NCBI RefSeq assembly: GCF_023516575.1
Contig: NZ_JAMGBE010000002.1
Span: 248,001 to 312,000, forward strand
From: Sphingomonas hankyongi
GTDB lineage: Bacteria > Pseudomonadota > Alphaproteobacteria > Sphingomonadales > Sphingomonadaceae
Length of the DNA stretch: 64,000 nt
Reading direction: 5' to 3'
The translations under genes were made by a program, and so were the position numbers. Under the pieces are notes generated by a model, which saw nothing but the letters and a program-made list of their open reading frames with translations, was not told where the DNA came from and made no database searches. Within the stretch, counting starts at the first letter, position 1, and each line of letters opens with the position of its first letter. Shown one piece after another: positions 55,541 through 64,000 of the stretch.

Positions 55541-56074
55541 GTGACCGACATCGCCGGACTGCAACGTCTGATCGAGCCAGAGGTGAAGCGCCTCGGCTAT
55601 GATCTCGTGCGCGTGCAGATGATCGGCGGCGCATCCGATCCGACGCTCCAGGTGATGGCCGAACGGCCGGACACGCGGCAGCTCGACATCACCGATTGCG
55701 AGGCGATCTCCCGCAGCCTTTCCGAGATGCTCGACGCGTCCGATCCCATCGAAGGGAGCTATCGGCTCGAGGTCAGCTCGCCCGGCATCGACCGGCCGCT
55801 CACCCGTCTCAAGGACTTCGCCGATTGGAGCGGCCACGAAGCGCGCGTCGGGCTCGCCGAACCGCGCAACGGCCGCAAGCAATTCTCCGGGACGCTCGAA
55901 GGACTAGACGGTGAGACCGTCAGGCTCACAGACAAGAGCGGCGAGGCGCACGCCCTGCCCTTTTCCGAAATCGCCTCGGCCAAGCTGCTCTTGACCGACA
56001 AGCTCATCAACGCCACCGCGCCGCTCAGCACTGAAGGCGCAGACACCATAGAGACCGTAGAGGAACAAGAATAA
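55541..56074 (+). CDS. rimP: Ribosome maturation factor RimP
   Basis: Assists 30S assembly. 177 residues; the N-terminal domain (LIEPEVKRLGYDLVRVQM), CEAISRSLSEMLDASDPIEG and YRLEVSSPGIDRPLTRLKDF are diagnostic. GTG start with AGAAGGA a few bases upstream. The C-terminal SH3-like domain is followed by an acidic tail. Its stop overlaps nusA as TAATG; it heads the translation/RNA operon. Confidence 0.96.
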   Translation: MTDIAGLQRLIEPEVKRLGYDLVRVQMIGGASDPTLQVMAERPDTRQLDITDCEAISRSLSEMLDASDPIEGSYRLEVSSPGIDRPLTRLKDFADWSGHEARVGLAEPRNGRKQFSGTLEGLDGETVRLTDKSGEAHALPFSEIASAKLLLTDKLINATAPLSTEGADTIETVEEQE

Positions 56075-57696
56075 TGGCCACCGCACCCGCTGCCGTCAGC
56101 GCCAACAAGGCAGAGTTGCTCGCGATCGCCGACGCCGTCGCGCGCGAGAAGCTGATCGACAAGGGCATCGTCATCGAAGCGATGGAGGACGCGATCCAGC
56201 GCGCCGCCCGCGCCCGCTACGGCGCCGAGAACGACATTCGCGCCAAGCTCGACCCCAACAGCGGCGACCTCCGCCTGTGGCGGGTGCTCGAAGTCGTCGA
56301 AGAGGTCGAGGACCACTTCAAGCAGATCGACACCAAGGGCGCGCAGAAGCTGCAGAAGGGTGCGGCCGTGGGCGACTTCATCGTCGACCCGCTGCCCCCG
56401 ATCGAGTTCGGACGTATCGCCGCCCAGGCCGCCAAGCAGGTGATCTTCCAGAAGGTCCGCGATGCCGAGCGCGAGCGTCAGTTCGAGGAGTTCAAGGACC
56501 GCACGAGCGAGATCATCACCGGCGTGGTGAAGCGCGTCGAGTTCGGCCACGTGGTCGTGGACCTCGGCCGAGCGGAGGGCGTCATCCGCCGCGACCAGCA
56601 GATCCCGCGCGAGATGGTGCGCGTCGGCGACCGCATCCGTTCGCTGATCATGGCTGTGCGCCGCGAAGCACGCGGCCCACAGATCTTCCTGTCACGCGCA
56701 CATCCCGACTTCATGAAGAAGCTGTTCGCGCAGGAAGTGCCCGAGATTTACGATGGGATCATCGAGATCAAGGCGGCCGCCCGCGACCCCGGGAGCCGCG
56801 CCAAGATCGGCGTCATCAGCCACGACAGCTCGATCGACCCGGTCGGCGCATGCGTCGGCATGAAGGGCAGCCGCGTCCAGGCCGTCGTCCAGGAACTCCA
56901 GGGTGAGAAGATCGACATCATCCCCTGGTCGCAGGACCTGGCGACATTCGTCGTCAACGCGCTCCAGCCGGCGACCGTCAGCCGCGTCGTAATCGACGAG
57001 GAAGAAGGCCGGATCGAGGTCGTCGTTCCCGATGACCAGCTGAGCCTTGCGATCGGCCGCCGCGGCCAGAACGTCCGCCTGGCCTCGCAGCTCACGACTT
57101 CGCAGATCGACATCCTTACCGAGGCCGACGCGAGCGAGAAGCGCCAGCGCGAATTCGTCGAGCGGTCGGAGATGTTCCAGAACGAGCTGGACGTCGACGA
57201 GACGCTTTCGCAGCTGCTGGTTGCCGAAGGTTTCACGAGCCTGGAAGAAGTCGCCTACGTCCCGGTCGACGAGATCGCATCAATCGAAGGCCTGGACGAC
57301 GAGATTGCGTCGGAGCTTCAGAGCCGCGCGGGCGAGGCGCTCGAACGGCGCGAAGCCGCTTCGCGCGAAGAGCGCCGCAAGCTCGGCGTCGATGACGCGC
57401 TTGCCGAGATCCCGCACCTGACCGAGCAGATGCTCGTGACGCTGGGCAAGGCCAATATCCGCACGCTCGACGACCTCGCCGACCTCGCAACCGACGAGTT
57501 GATCCAGAAGAAGCGTGTCGAGCCCCGCCGCCGCGAGCCGAGCAACCGGCCGGAGGACAAGGGCGGAATCCTGTCAGAGTACGGCCTGAGCGAAGAGCAG
57601 GGCAATGAGATCATCATGGCCGCCCGCGCCCACTGGTTCGAGGACGAGGCCCCGGCTGCAACCGAGGAGGACGCGGTTGCGGGCGAGGAGCAATGA
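56074..57696 (+). CDS. nusA: Transcription termination/antitermination protein NusA
   Basis: RNA polymerase-associated elongation factor, 540 residues. The N-terminal polymerase-binding domain is followed by S1 (IITGVVKRVEFGHVVVDLG), two KH domains (GACVGMKGSRVQAVVQEL; LAIGRRGQNVRLASQLT) and two C-terminal acidic repeats (LLVAEGFTSLEEVAYV; PHLTEQMLVTLGKANIRTL). An acidic, Ala-rich tail ends the protein. Coupled to rimP and overlapping ylxR. Confidence 0.97.
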   Translation: MATAPAAVSANKAELLAIADAVAREKLIDKGIVIEAMEDAIQRAARARYGAENDIRAKLDPNSGDLRLWRVLEVVEEVEDHFKQIDTKGAQKLQKGAAVGDFIVDPLPPIEFGRIAAQAAKQVIFQKVRDAERERQFEEFKDRTSEIITGVVKRVEFGHVVVDLGRAEGVIRRDQQIPREMVRVGDRIRSLIMAVRREARGPQIFLSRAHPDFMKKLFAQEVPEIYDGIIEIKAAARDPGSRAKIGVISHDSSIDPVGACVGMKGSRVQAVVQELQGEKIDIIPWSQDLATFVVNALQPATVSRVVIDEEEGRIEVVVPDDQLSLAIGRRGQNVRLASQLTTSQIDILTEADASEKRQREFVERSEMFQNELDVDETLSQLLVAEGFTSLEEVAYVPVDEIASIEGLDDEIASELQSRAGEALERREAASREERRKLGVDDALAEIPHLTEQMLVTLGKANIRTLDDLADLATDELIQKKRVEPRRREPSNRPEDKGGILSEYGLSEEQGNEIIMAARAHWFEDEAPAATEEDAVAGEEQ

Positions 57697-58372
57697 TCCG
57701 CTAGACGCGCACGTTCCGGAGCGCACCTGCATCCTCTCGCGGCGGACCGCACCGCGCGAGGAGCTGATCCGGCTCGCGCTCGGACCGAATGGCGAGGTAG
57801 CACCCGATGTCAGGGCCCGCGCGCCAGGCCGCGGCGCGTGGATCGGAGTGTCTCGCGCCGAGCTCGACCAGGCGAACGCGAAGGGAAAGCTGAAGCCGGC
57901 GCTCCAGCGTGCGCTCAAGACCAATGAGCTGCAGGTTCCCGCCGACCTTGGCGAGCGCACCGAGCAGGCGCTGCGCCGAGCGGCGCTCGACCGGCTCGGC
58001 ATGGAAGCGCGCGCGGGCAACCTCATCAATGGCGCTGAACGCGTCGAGACGGCCGCGCGCGCGGGCAAGGCGCACATGCTGGTTCACGCGGCCGATGCTG
58101 GCGAGGATGGCCGCAAAGCGCTCGATCAGGCCTGGCGGGTTGGTGGAGGCGGTCCGCAGGGGATGATATTCCCGGAGGGACGCACTATCTTGTCGATGGC
58201 ACTGGGCCGCGAAAATGTGGTACATGCTGCCCTGACCGATCCCGCTGCCGCTTCGCGTGTCTCCCACGCGATTGCCCGGTGGCGGGCATTCACTGGCCCC
58301 GATCGTGGTCTGGAAGGCGGCGAACCCGCCTTGAGGACCGGCTCGGCTGACGAAGATTTGACGAAGGAATAG
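57677..58372 (+). CDS. YlxR (DUF448) / L7Ae-like RNA-binding protein
   Basis: About 231 residues: a YlxR domain (PERTCILSRRTAPREELIRL, then GRGAWIGVSR) and a ribosomal L7Ae-like domain (RAGNLINGAERVETAARAGK, AADAGEDGRKALDQAW). The usual place between nusA and infB supports it. The TTG at 57677 has GAGGAGG six bases upstream and lies inside the nusA 3' end; the frame has no ATG between there and the conserved domain. An ATG at 57605 is a less likely alternative. Confidence 0.88.
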   Translation: MRARSNDPLDAHVPERTCILSRRTAPREELIRLALGPNGEVAPDVRARAPGRGAWIGVSRAELDQANAKGKLKPALQRALKTNELQVPADLGERTEQALRRAALDRLGMEARAGNLINGAERVETAARAGKAHMLVHAADAGEDGRKALDQAWRVGGGGPQGMIFPEGRTILSMALGRENVVHAALTDPAAASRVSHAIARWRAFTGPDRGLEGGEPALRTGSADEDLTKE

Positions 58373-58373
58373 A

Positions 58374-60890
58374 ATGGCAGACCAGACCGAAAAACCGAAG
58401 CTTGGCACCCGGCCGCCGCTGGGCCTCAAGCGCACGGTCGAGACTGGCAAGGTGAAGCAGAGCTTCAGCCACGGGCGCTCGAACACGGTTGTGGTCGAGG
58501 TCAAGAAGCGCCGCATCCTGGGCCGCCCGGGCGAGGCTCCGCCCCCCGAGACGCCTGCGCCAGCTGCCGAAGCGCCTGCCCCGGCGCCCGCGCCCGCTCC
58601 AAAGGCCGCGCCGCAACCGCGCAAGCCGTCTGCTGCCGACGAGATGACCGCGCGCAAGGAGATGCAGGCCAAGCTTCTTCGCGAGGCGGAGGAATCGCGT
58701 CTTACCGCGCTCGAGGAGGCACGCCGCCGCGAGGAGCGCACGAAGGTCGAGCAGAGCGAGGAAGAGCGCCGCCGAGCCGAAGAGAACCGTAAGGCCGAAG
58801 AGGCAGCGGCCGAGCAAGCTCGCCTGGCGGCCGAAGAAGAGGCACGCCTGGCAGCCGAGGCTGCCGCGGCTCCGCAACCCGAAGCGCCTGCCGCGACCGA
58901 ACAGGATGACAAGGCGGCCACCGCCCGCCGTCCGAGCGGGCATGCGCCTGCTCCGCGCCGCCCTGAGCCCGCGCGCCCGAGCCGCGGTCGCGGCGACGAG
59001 CATCGCCAGCGCGGCAAGCTGACGGTTTCCCGCGCGCTGTCCGGTGAGGACGACAGTCGAGCCCGCTCGCTGGCCGCGCTTCGCCGCGCCCGCGAGAAGG
59101 AAAAGCGCCACCATATGGAGGCCGGTCCTTCGACGAAGCAGGTACGCGACGTGGTTGTGCCGGAAGCGATCACCGTCCAGGATCTTGCCAACCGCATGGC
59201 CGAGCGCGGCGCCGACCTCGTCAAGGCGCTCTTCAAGATGGGCATGCCCGTCACGCTCACCCAGACCATCGACCAGGATACGGCCGAGCTGCTCGTTACC
59301 GAGTTCGGTCACCGCATCACTCGCGTCAGCGAGAGCGACGTCGACATCGACACGTCGATCGACGTGGATGCGGACGAGACGCTGCAGCCCCGTCCGCCAG
59401 TCGTGACCATCATGGGGCACGTCGATCACGGCAAAACCTCGCTGCTCGACGCGATCCGCGGGGCCAATGTTGTCTCCGGCGAGGCAGGCGGCATTACGCA
59501 GCACATCGGCGCCTACCAAGTTGCGCTGCCGGACAAGTCCAAAGTCACCTTCCTCGATACGCCAGGCCACGAGGCGTTCACGGAGATGCGTGCCCGCGGC
59601 GCCAACGTCACGGACATCGTCATCCTGGTGGTCGCCGCCGACGATGGGCTGAAGCCGCAGACGATCGAGGCAATCAATCACACCAAGGCCGCCGGCGTTC
59701 CGATGATCGTCGCGATCAACAAGATCGATAAGCCGGAAGCCAAGCCGCAGAAGGTCCGCGAGGAGCTTCTGCAGCACGAGATCATCGTCGAAGACATGGG
59801 CGGCGAAGTTCAGGACGTCGAAGTCTCGGCCAAGAACGGGACCAATCTCGACAAGTTGCTGGAAGCGATCCAGTTGCAGGCGGAAATCCTCGAGCTCAAG
59901 GCCAATCCCGACCGCAGCGCCGAAGGCACCGTCGTCGAAGCGAAGCTCGACAAGGGCCGAGGGCCGCTTGCGACCGTGCTGGTTCAGCGCGGGACCCTGC
60001 GCGTCGGCGATGTGATCGTCGTCGGCGCGGCGTCGGGCAAGGTGCGCGCCATGCTCAATGACAAGGGTCAGCAGGTGAAGGAGGCCGGCCCGTCGGTGCC
60101 GGTCGAAGTCCTGGGTCTCGGCGCGGTGCCTGCCGCGGGCGACCAGCTCACGGTCGTCGAGAACGAGGCCCGGGCACGCGAAGTGGCCGCCTATCGCCAG
60201 GGTGTTCTCGACAAGAAGCGCACCACTTCTGCCCCGGTCACCCTCGAAAATATGTTCGCGACGCATGCGTCGACGACCAAGGAGCTTCCGCTGGTCATCA
60301 AGGCCGACGTTCAGGGCTCAGTCGAAGCGATCGTCAGCGCGCTCAATAAACTGTCCACCGACGAGATCCGTGTGCGTGTGCTTCATTCGGGCGTGGGGGC
60401 GATCACCGAAAGCGATGTCACGCTCGCGGCATCTACGGGTGCGCCGATCATCGGCTTCAACGTCCGGCCGAACTCCAAGGCGCGCGAGGTTGCGGACCGC
60501 AACAAGGTCGAGTTCCGCTACTACGATGTCATCTATCACCTCACCGATTGGGTGAAGGGCGCCATGGCCGGCGAGCTCGGCCCGGAGATCATCGAGACGG
60601 TGGTCGGACGCGCCAAGGTCCACGAAGTGTTCCCGGCCGGCAAGAAGGACAAGGCAGCAGGCCTGCTGGTGCTCGAAGGCGTCATCCGCAAGGGACTCAA
60701 TGCACGCCTCACGCGCGAAGATGTCATCGTCTCCAAGACGACGATCAGCTCGCTGCGACGCTTCAAGGACGACGTGGCGGAAGTCACCTCGGGCCTGGAG
60801 TGCGGTGTGCTCCTCGCGGATACCAATGACATCAAGCCGGGTGACTCGCTCGAAGTATTCGAGGTCGAGGAGCGCGCGCGGACGCTGTAA
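58374..60890 (+). CDS. infB: Translation initiation factor IF-2
   Basis: GTPase that brings fMet-tRNA to the 30S subunit; 838 residues. A long N-terminal region contains an Ala/Pro/Glu/Lys/Arg-rich low-complexity stretch (about 60-220). The G domain has GHVDHGKT at 348-355, DTPGHEAF and NKIDKPEA, followed by beta-barrel domains and the C-terminal fMet-binding domain. AAGGA precedes the ATG. One base separates it from ylxR; rbfA follows directly on its stop. Confidence 0.98.
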   Translation: MADQTEKPKLGTRPPLGLKRTVETGKVKQSFSHGRSNTVVVEVKKRRILGRPGEAPPPETPAPAAEAPAPAPAPAPKAAPQPRKPSAADEMTARKEMQAKLLREAEESRLTALEEARRREERTKVEQSEEERRRAEENRKAEEAAAEQARLAAEEEARLAAEAAAAPQPEAPAATEQDDKAATARRPSGHAPAPRRPEPARPSRGRGDEHRQRGKLTVSRALSGEDDSRARSLAALRRAREKEKRHHMEAGPSTKQVRDVVVPEAITVQDLANRMAERGADLVKALFKMGMPVTLTQTIDQDTAELLVTEFGHRITRVSESDVDIDTSIDVDADETLQPRPPVVTIMGHVDHGKTSLLDAIRGANVVSGEAGGITQHIGAYQVALPDKSKVTFLDTPGHEAFTEMRARGANVTDIVILVVAADDGLKPQTIEAINHTKAAGVPMIVAINKIDKPEAKPQKVREELLQHEIIVEDMGGEVQDVEVSAKNGTNLDKLLEAIQLQAEILELKANPDRSAEGTVVEAKLDKGRGPLATVLVQRGTLRVGDVIVVGAASGKVRAMLNDKGQQVKEAGPSVPVEVLGLGAVPAAGDQLTVVENEARAREVAAYRQGVLDKKRTTSAPVTLENMFATHASTTKELPLVIKADVQGSVEAIVSALNKLSTDEIRVRVLHSGVGAITESDVTLAASTGAPIIGFNVRPNSKAREVADRNKVEFRYYDVIYHLTDWVKGAMAGELGPEIIETVVGRAKVHEVFPAGKKDKAAGLLVLEGVIRKGLNARLTREDVIVSKTTISSLRRFKDDVAEVTSGLECGVLLADTNDIKPGDSLEVFEVEERARTL

Positions 60891-61283
60891 ATGCGTCGTC
60901 AGGAAACAGCAGAAGGGCGCTCAGTCCGCCTGCTTCGCGTCGGCGAGCAGGTACGCCACATCCTGAGCGAGTTGCTACAGCGCGGTGACATCCATGACGA
61001 CGTGCTGCAGTCGCATCTCGTCAGTGTCACCGAGGTGCGGATGTCGCCGGACCTGCGTCATGCGACGGTGTTCGTGAAGCCGCTGCTCGGCCAGGACGAG
61101 GAGGCGGTGCTGAAAGCGCTGCGTCAGAACACCGCTTACTTGCAGCGCGAGGTCGCCCACCGGGTGCGGATGAAATATGCCGCGAAGCTCAAGTTCGTCG
61201 CCGACGAGAGCTTCGACGAGGGCGGTCATATCGACCGCCTGCTCCGCTCCGAGCATGTCGCGCAGGATCTGGGCGAGGAATGA
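60891..61283 (+). CDS. rbfA: Ribosome-binding factor A
   Basis: A 130-residue cold-shock ribosome assembly factor binding 16S helix 1. [41 protein letters not shown] and [17 protein letters not shown] are family segments. The ATG immediately follows the infB TAA with no gap; the stop overlaps the next gene (ATGA). Confidence 0.96.
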   Translation: MRRQETAEGRSVRLLRVGEQVRHILSELLQRGDIHDDVLQSHLVSVTEVRMSPDLRHATVFVKPLLGQDEEAVLKALRQNTAYLQREVAHRVRMKYAAKLKFVADESFDEGGHIDRLLRSEHVAQDLGEE

Positions 61284-61819
61284 TCGATGTTGTGCGGCTC
61301 GCCGAGCCGATGACCGGCGATGGCTGCCGCGCCGAACTATTCAACGAAGAGCATCGTCAGGCTCTCAAGTCTGCCTGCGCTGAAGATCGCGATATCTGGG
61401 CGATTTACGCGAACAATTTCGGACCCGACGGGTTCGACGAGAGCATCGACTTCTATACTTCGAACCCCCGCAACTTCACATTCGTCCTGTTCGCAGGTGA
61501 CGAACTCGCGGGCATGTCGAGCTTCCTCGGCATCGACGAAGCACGACAGGCGCTCGAGATCGGCGGGACTTATTACCGCCCGCACCTACGCGGCACCGGC
61601 TTCAACCGCCGCGTCAAGGACATGATGCTCGCCCGCGCCTTCGACCGCGGGGTCCGGCGCGTCGAGTTCCGCGTCGATCGCCGCAATGTGAGAAGCCAGG
61701 CCGCGATGAAGAAAATCGGCGCCGTCCGCGAAGGCGTCCTGCGCGCCGACCGCATCACCTGGAACGGACATGTGCGCGACACCGTGCTATTCGCGATCCT
61801 GAAGAACGAATGGCAATGA
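61280..61819 (+). CDS. GNAT family N-acetyltransferase
   Basis: A 179-residue acetyltransferase like the RimJ/RimL group. The acetyl-CoA loop region is [20 protein letters not shown] (about 95-114), and [20 protein letters not shown] is the typical following segment. Substrate unknown. ATGA overlap with rbfA puts it in the infB-truB operon. Confidence 0.88.
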   Translation: MIDVVRLAEPMTGDGCRAELFNEEHRQALKSACAEDRDIWAIYANNFGPDGFDESIDFYTSNPRNFTFVLFAGDELAGMSSFLGIDEARQALEIGGTYYRPHLRGTGFNRRVKDMMLARAFDRGVRRVEFRVDRRNVRSQAAMKKIGAVREGVLRADRITWNGHVRDTVLFAILKNEWQ

Positions 61820-62205
61820 GACTTTTAGCTGCTTTCTTGATGATTGCGCTGGCCACCGCAGCGCAAGCCTCTCCGTTGACCGTCCGTCCCGGCGAAAGCT
61901 GGCTGTTCACAGTCAAGGACGGCCAGCCTGTCGATGCGCGGCGCGCGGAGGCGACTGCCAAGCCTTCCAAAGGGCAGGTCATGGTGACGGTGCGTGCTGT
62001 CTTTGGCACGACGATGGTCGCCACCAACAACAGCGCCACGGGCTATATCTTCAACGCCGAATTGATGAGCGGCACCAAGGCGACGGCAGCACGGACCTGC
62101 ACCCTCCCCGCTGGCAACAAGCCGATACTGGAGCAATGGGACCGCAAGGCGGACTCGGTCCGGATCAGCAATTTCCGCGCGGCAGGAAACGAAGGCCGCT
62201 GCTAG
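61810..62205 (+). CDS. Small secreted protein of unknown function
   Basis: A 131-residue protein with signal peptide ([18 protein letters not shown], starting at either of two ATGs six bases apart), then a compact domain with VRPGESWLFTVKDGQP, VRAVFGTTMVATNNSATGY and two Cys (ARTCTLPAG; EGRC at the C-terminus) likely to form a disulfide. I do not recognise a family. It overlaps the GNAT stop by 10 bases and precedes truB. Confidence 0.72.
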   Translation: MAMRLLAAFLMIALATAAQASPLTVRPGESWLFTVKDGQPVDARRAEATAKPSKGQVMVTVRAVFGTTMVATNNSATGYIFNAELMSGTKATAARTCTLPAGNKPILEQWDRKADSVRISNFRAAGNEGRC

Positions 62206-62218
62206 GGGGCTGATCAGC

Positions 62219-63103
62219 ATGCTCCACGGCTGGATCATCCTGGACAAGCCGATCGGTCTCGGCTCGACGACCGCGGTTTCCGCGGTGAAGCGCATCCTTC
62301 GCCAGGCGGACGAGCCGAAGACGAAGGTCGGGCATGGAGGAACGCTCGACCCGCTGGCGAGCGGAGTCCTTCCGATCGCGTTGGGCGAAGCGACGAAGAT
62401 CTGCGGCCGCATGCTCGACGCGACCAAGGAATATGACTTTACGATCCGGTTCGGCACGGAGACCGACACGCTCGATGCCGAAGGCAGCGTAGTGGCGATG
62501 AGCGAAGCGCGCCCGGGCATCCCTGAAGTCGAGGCAGTGCTGCCGCGATTTATCGGTGAGATCGAGCAAGTCCCACCGACCTTCTCGGCCCTGAAGATCG
62601 AAGGCAAGGCAGCCTATGCGAGGGCGCGTGCCGGTGAGCAGGTTGCACTGAAAGCTCGGACGGTAACAATTCGAACGCTGCGCCTTTCCAACGCGTCGAA
62701 GGACGCCGTCACTCTCTCGGCCGACGTTTCCAAGGGCACATACATACGCAGCCTTGCGCGCGACATCGCGCATGCGCTTGGAACCGTCGGTCATGTTTCC
62801 TATCTCAGACGCACGCGTGCGGGGCCGTTCACGCTCGAACAGGCCGTTTCGCTGGACTTTCTCGAAGAAACCGCTAAGGCCCGCGCACTCGATGGGGCGG
62901 TCTTGCCGCTGGAAGCGGCGCTGGACGACATCCCGGCCCTCCCCGTCACCCCCGACCAGGCTCAGCTGCTCCGCCACGGACAGCGCTTGGCCGGGTTCCC
63001 CGTACAGCCGGGGCTTGGACTTGCAACGCTGGAGGGAACTCCCGTGGCACTGATCGAAGCTTCGGCCGACGGCCTCAAGGTCGTCCGGGGGTTCAACCTA
63101 TAG
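62219..63103 (+). CDS. truB: tRNA pseudouridine(55) synthase
   Basis: Forms pseudouridine 55 in tRNA T-loops; 294 residues. N-terminal GWIILDKPIGLGSTTAVSAV, the catalytic Asp44 in GHGGTLDPLASGVLPIA, and DVSKGTYIRSLARDIAHALG are clear; a short C-terminal PUA-like domain follows. The usual neighbour of rpsO, 18 bases upstream of it. Confidence 0.97.
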   Translation: MLHGWIILDKPIGLGSTTAVSAVKRILRQADEPKTKVGHGGTLDPLASGVLPIALGEATKICGRMLDATKEYDFTIRFGTETDTLDAEGSVVAMSEARPGIPEVEAVLPRFIGEIEQVPPTFSALKIEGKAAYARARAGEQVALKARTVTIRTLRLSNASKDAVTLSADVSKGTYIRSLARDIAHALGTVGHVSYLRRTRAGPFTLEQAVSLDFLEETAKARALDGAVLPLEAALDDIPALPVTPDQAQLLRHGQRLAGFPVQPGLGLATLEGTPVALIEASADGLKVVRGFNL

Positions 63104-63121
63104 AGACAAAGGAGTGAAACG

Positions 63122-63391
63122 ATGTCGATTACTGCGGAGCGCAAGGAAGCGCTCATCAAGGAGCATGCGCGCGGGTCTGCGGATACCGGTTCTCCTGAGG
63201 TCCAGGTCGCAATTCTGACCGAGCGCATCACCAACCTTACCCAGCATTTCAAGACGCACGCGAAGGATAATCACTCGCGCCGCGGCCTTCTGATGCTGGT
63301 CAATCAGCGCCGCTCGCTGCTGGATTATCTCCGCCGCAAGGATGAGCAGCGCTACACCGACCTCATCGCGAAGCTCGGCCTTCGCAAGTGA
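63122..63391 (+). CDS. rpsO: 30S ribosomal protein S15
   Basis: 89 residues, the standard length; [20 protein letters not shown] and [20 protein letters not shown] are diagnostic. A strong AAGGAG site precedes the ATG. Ends in front of a strong terminator. Confidence 0.98.
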   Translation: MSITAERKEALIKEHARGSADTGSPEVQVAILTERITNLTQHFKTHAKDNHSRRGLLMLVNQRRSLLDYLRRKDEQRYTDLIAKLGLRK

Positions 63392-63393
63392 CG

Positions 63394-63419
63394 AAAAGCC
63401 GCCCGGCGGGCGGCTTTTT
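63394..63419 (+). terminator. Rho-independent terminator after rpsO
   Basis: AAAAGCCGCCC-GGC-GGGCGGCTTTT is an 11-bp stem with a 3-base loop ending in a T-run (63415-63419), starting 3 bases after the rpsO stop. A textbook intrinsic terminator, so pnp probably has its own promoter or relies on read-through. Confidence 0.92.
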
Positions 63420-63422
63420 GGC

Positions 63423-63472
63423 ATCCTGAATTCGTTTCAGGATCCAGTCTAGGCTCCTGCCTTCGCAGGAGC
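63423..63472. repeat. Two-hairpin palindromic element between rpsO and pnp
   Basis: ATCCTGAA-TTCGT-TTCAGGAT (63423-63443) and GCTCCTGC-CTTC-GCAGGAGC (63453-63472) are two perfect stems nine bases apart. The first closely resembles a palindromic repeat I remember as frequent between genes in sphingomonads. A REP-like insertion is the best reading; copy number cannot be checked here. Confidence 0.55.
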
Positions 63473-63599
63473 ACAACAAGTGCAGTCCCGCAATTCGGCG
63501 GGGCGCAGTGGGGCTTATCAAGCGCCCCGACCGAGGCGAGCCGGACAGCTCGCCAGATGATGACCCGGCAGGCATCCGGCCGCCGGCGAAGGAAAGCAA

Positions 63600-64000
63600 A
63601 TGTTCGATACCAAGACTGTAGAAATCGAGTGGGGCGGAAAGACCCTCAAGCTCGAAACGGGCCGCGTTGCCCGCCAGGCCGATGGCGCGGTGCTCGCGAC
63701 CCTCGGCGAAACCGTCGTCCTCTGCGCAGTGACGGCCGCCAAGTCGGTCAAGCCGGGGCAGGACTTCTTCCCGCTGACCGTCCACTACCAGGAAAAGTTC
63801 TCGGCCGCCGGGCGCATCCCGGGCGGCTTCTTCAAGCGTGAGCGCGGCGCGACCGAAAAGGAAACGCTGACCAGCCGCCTCATCGACCGTCCGGTTCGCC
63901 CCCTCTTCCCCGAGGGTTTCTACAACGAGATCCTCGTGATCGCGCAGGTCCTCTCCTACGACGGCGAGAACGAGCCCGATGTGTTGGCGATGATCGCCGC
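63600..64000 (+). CDS. pnp: Polyribonucleotide nucleotidyltransferase, N-terminal part
   Basis: 3'-5' phosphorolytic exoribonuclease of the RNA degradosome. The ATG at 63600 (GAAGGA upstream) opens a frame running off the window after 133 codons. [20 protein letters not shown], the first RNase PH domain, with [24 protein letters not shown] and [14 protein letters not shown] are unmistakable. The leader from 63421 is rich in hairpins, which in other bacteria are targets for pnp autoregulation. Confidence 0.97.
   Translation, partial: MFDTKTVEIEWGGKTLKLETGRVARQADGAVLATLGETVVLCAVTAAKSVKPGQDFFPLTVHYQEKFSAAGRIPGGFFKRERGATEKETLTSRLIDRPVRPLFPEGFYNEILVIAQVLSYDGENEPDVLAMIA

Noticed and set aside
58550-58990. 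Low-complexity repeat-like Ala/Pro/Glu-rich stretch
   Set aside because: This is the normal variable N-terminal region of IF-2, not a mobile or tandem repeat element.
58290-60266. Open frame of 658 codons on the minus strand
   Set aside because: Antisense to infB, which is complete and conserved; the minus product is low-complexity Arg/Leu-rich sequence.

Overview
This is a gene-dense, GC-rich chromosomal window from an alphaproteobacterium, most likely a sphingomonad (Sphingomonadaceae). The assignment rests on gene order (pcm-tolC-popZ-valS; miaB-phoH-ybeY-corC-lnt-metK; rimP-nusA-ylxR-infB-rbfA-truB-rpsO-pnp), a MucR regulator of the CLED type, a complete valine catabolic cluster, and many overlapping start/stop codons. 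I see no transposase, phage, CRISPR array or rRNA, and no gene-free stretch longer than about 210 bases. The window reads as core genome with several operon-level oddities.

Layout. 1-5013 (minus strand): pcm-tolC-popZ-valS, with valS cut by the window edge. 5179-5252: tRNA-Cys. 5341-9832 (minus): a three-gene tripartite export system (FtsX/MacB permease, ATPase, membrane-fusion adaptor). It is read from a textbook sigma-54 promoter and faces a divergent sigma-54 activator / NtrY-like kinase / SCO1 operon (10086-13415). 13412-18230: a YjbR-family gene, selO, astD and an L,D-transpeptidase lipoprotein. 18306-25429: dnaB diverging from dcd-kynU, then a minus-strand run of dksA-type gene, rnr, flavin reductase and doxX. 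25448-27777: an EamA transporter and an M28 peptidase. 27907-29434: two small secreted proteins.

29515-37357 holds valine/isobutyrate catabolism: mmsA, two small lipoproteins, acyl-CoA dehydrogenase, a PHA synthase homologue, HIBYL-CoA hydrolase, enoyl-CoA hydratase and mmsB. Together these take isobutyryl-CoA to propionyl-CoA; the PHA synthase in the middle is the unexpected member. 37375-39216: a cytochrome c/b561 pair and an Nfu-type Fe-S scaffold. 39274-41363: tsaB, rimI, mucR and fur. 41428-45812 is a tightly overlapping chain of acyltransferase, miaB, phoH, ybeY and corC, followed by a VOC gene, lnt and metK; metK has an AT-rich operator-like palindrome. 49146-55396: two PQQ-type sugar dehydrogenases, trmB, a secreted protein with a clear promoter, and a type III polyketide synthase with a partner methyltransferase. 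55541-64000: the translation/RNA operon, ending in a partial pnp behind the rpsO terminator and a palindromic repeat.

The most interesting points are the sigma-54 export module with two matching palindromes and an overlapping leader ORF, the atypical PHA synthase inside the valine operon, the metK operator, and two membrane-protein genes whose first membrane helix appears to be encoded upstream of any standard start codon.
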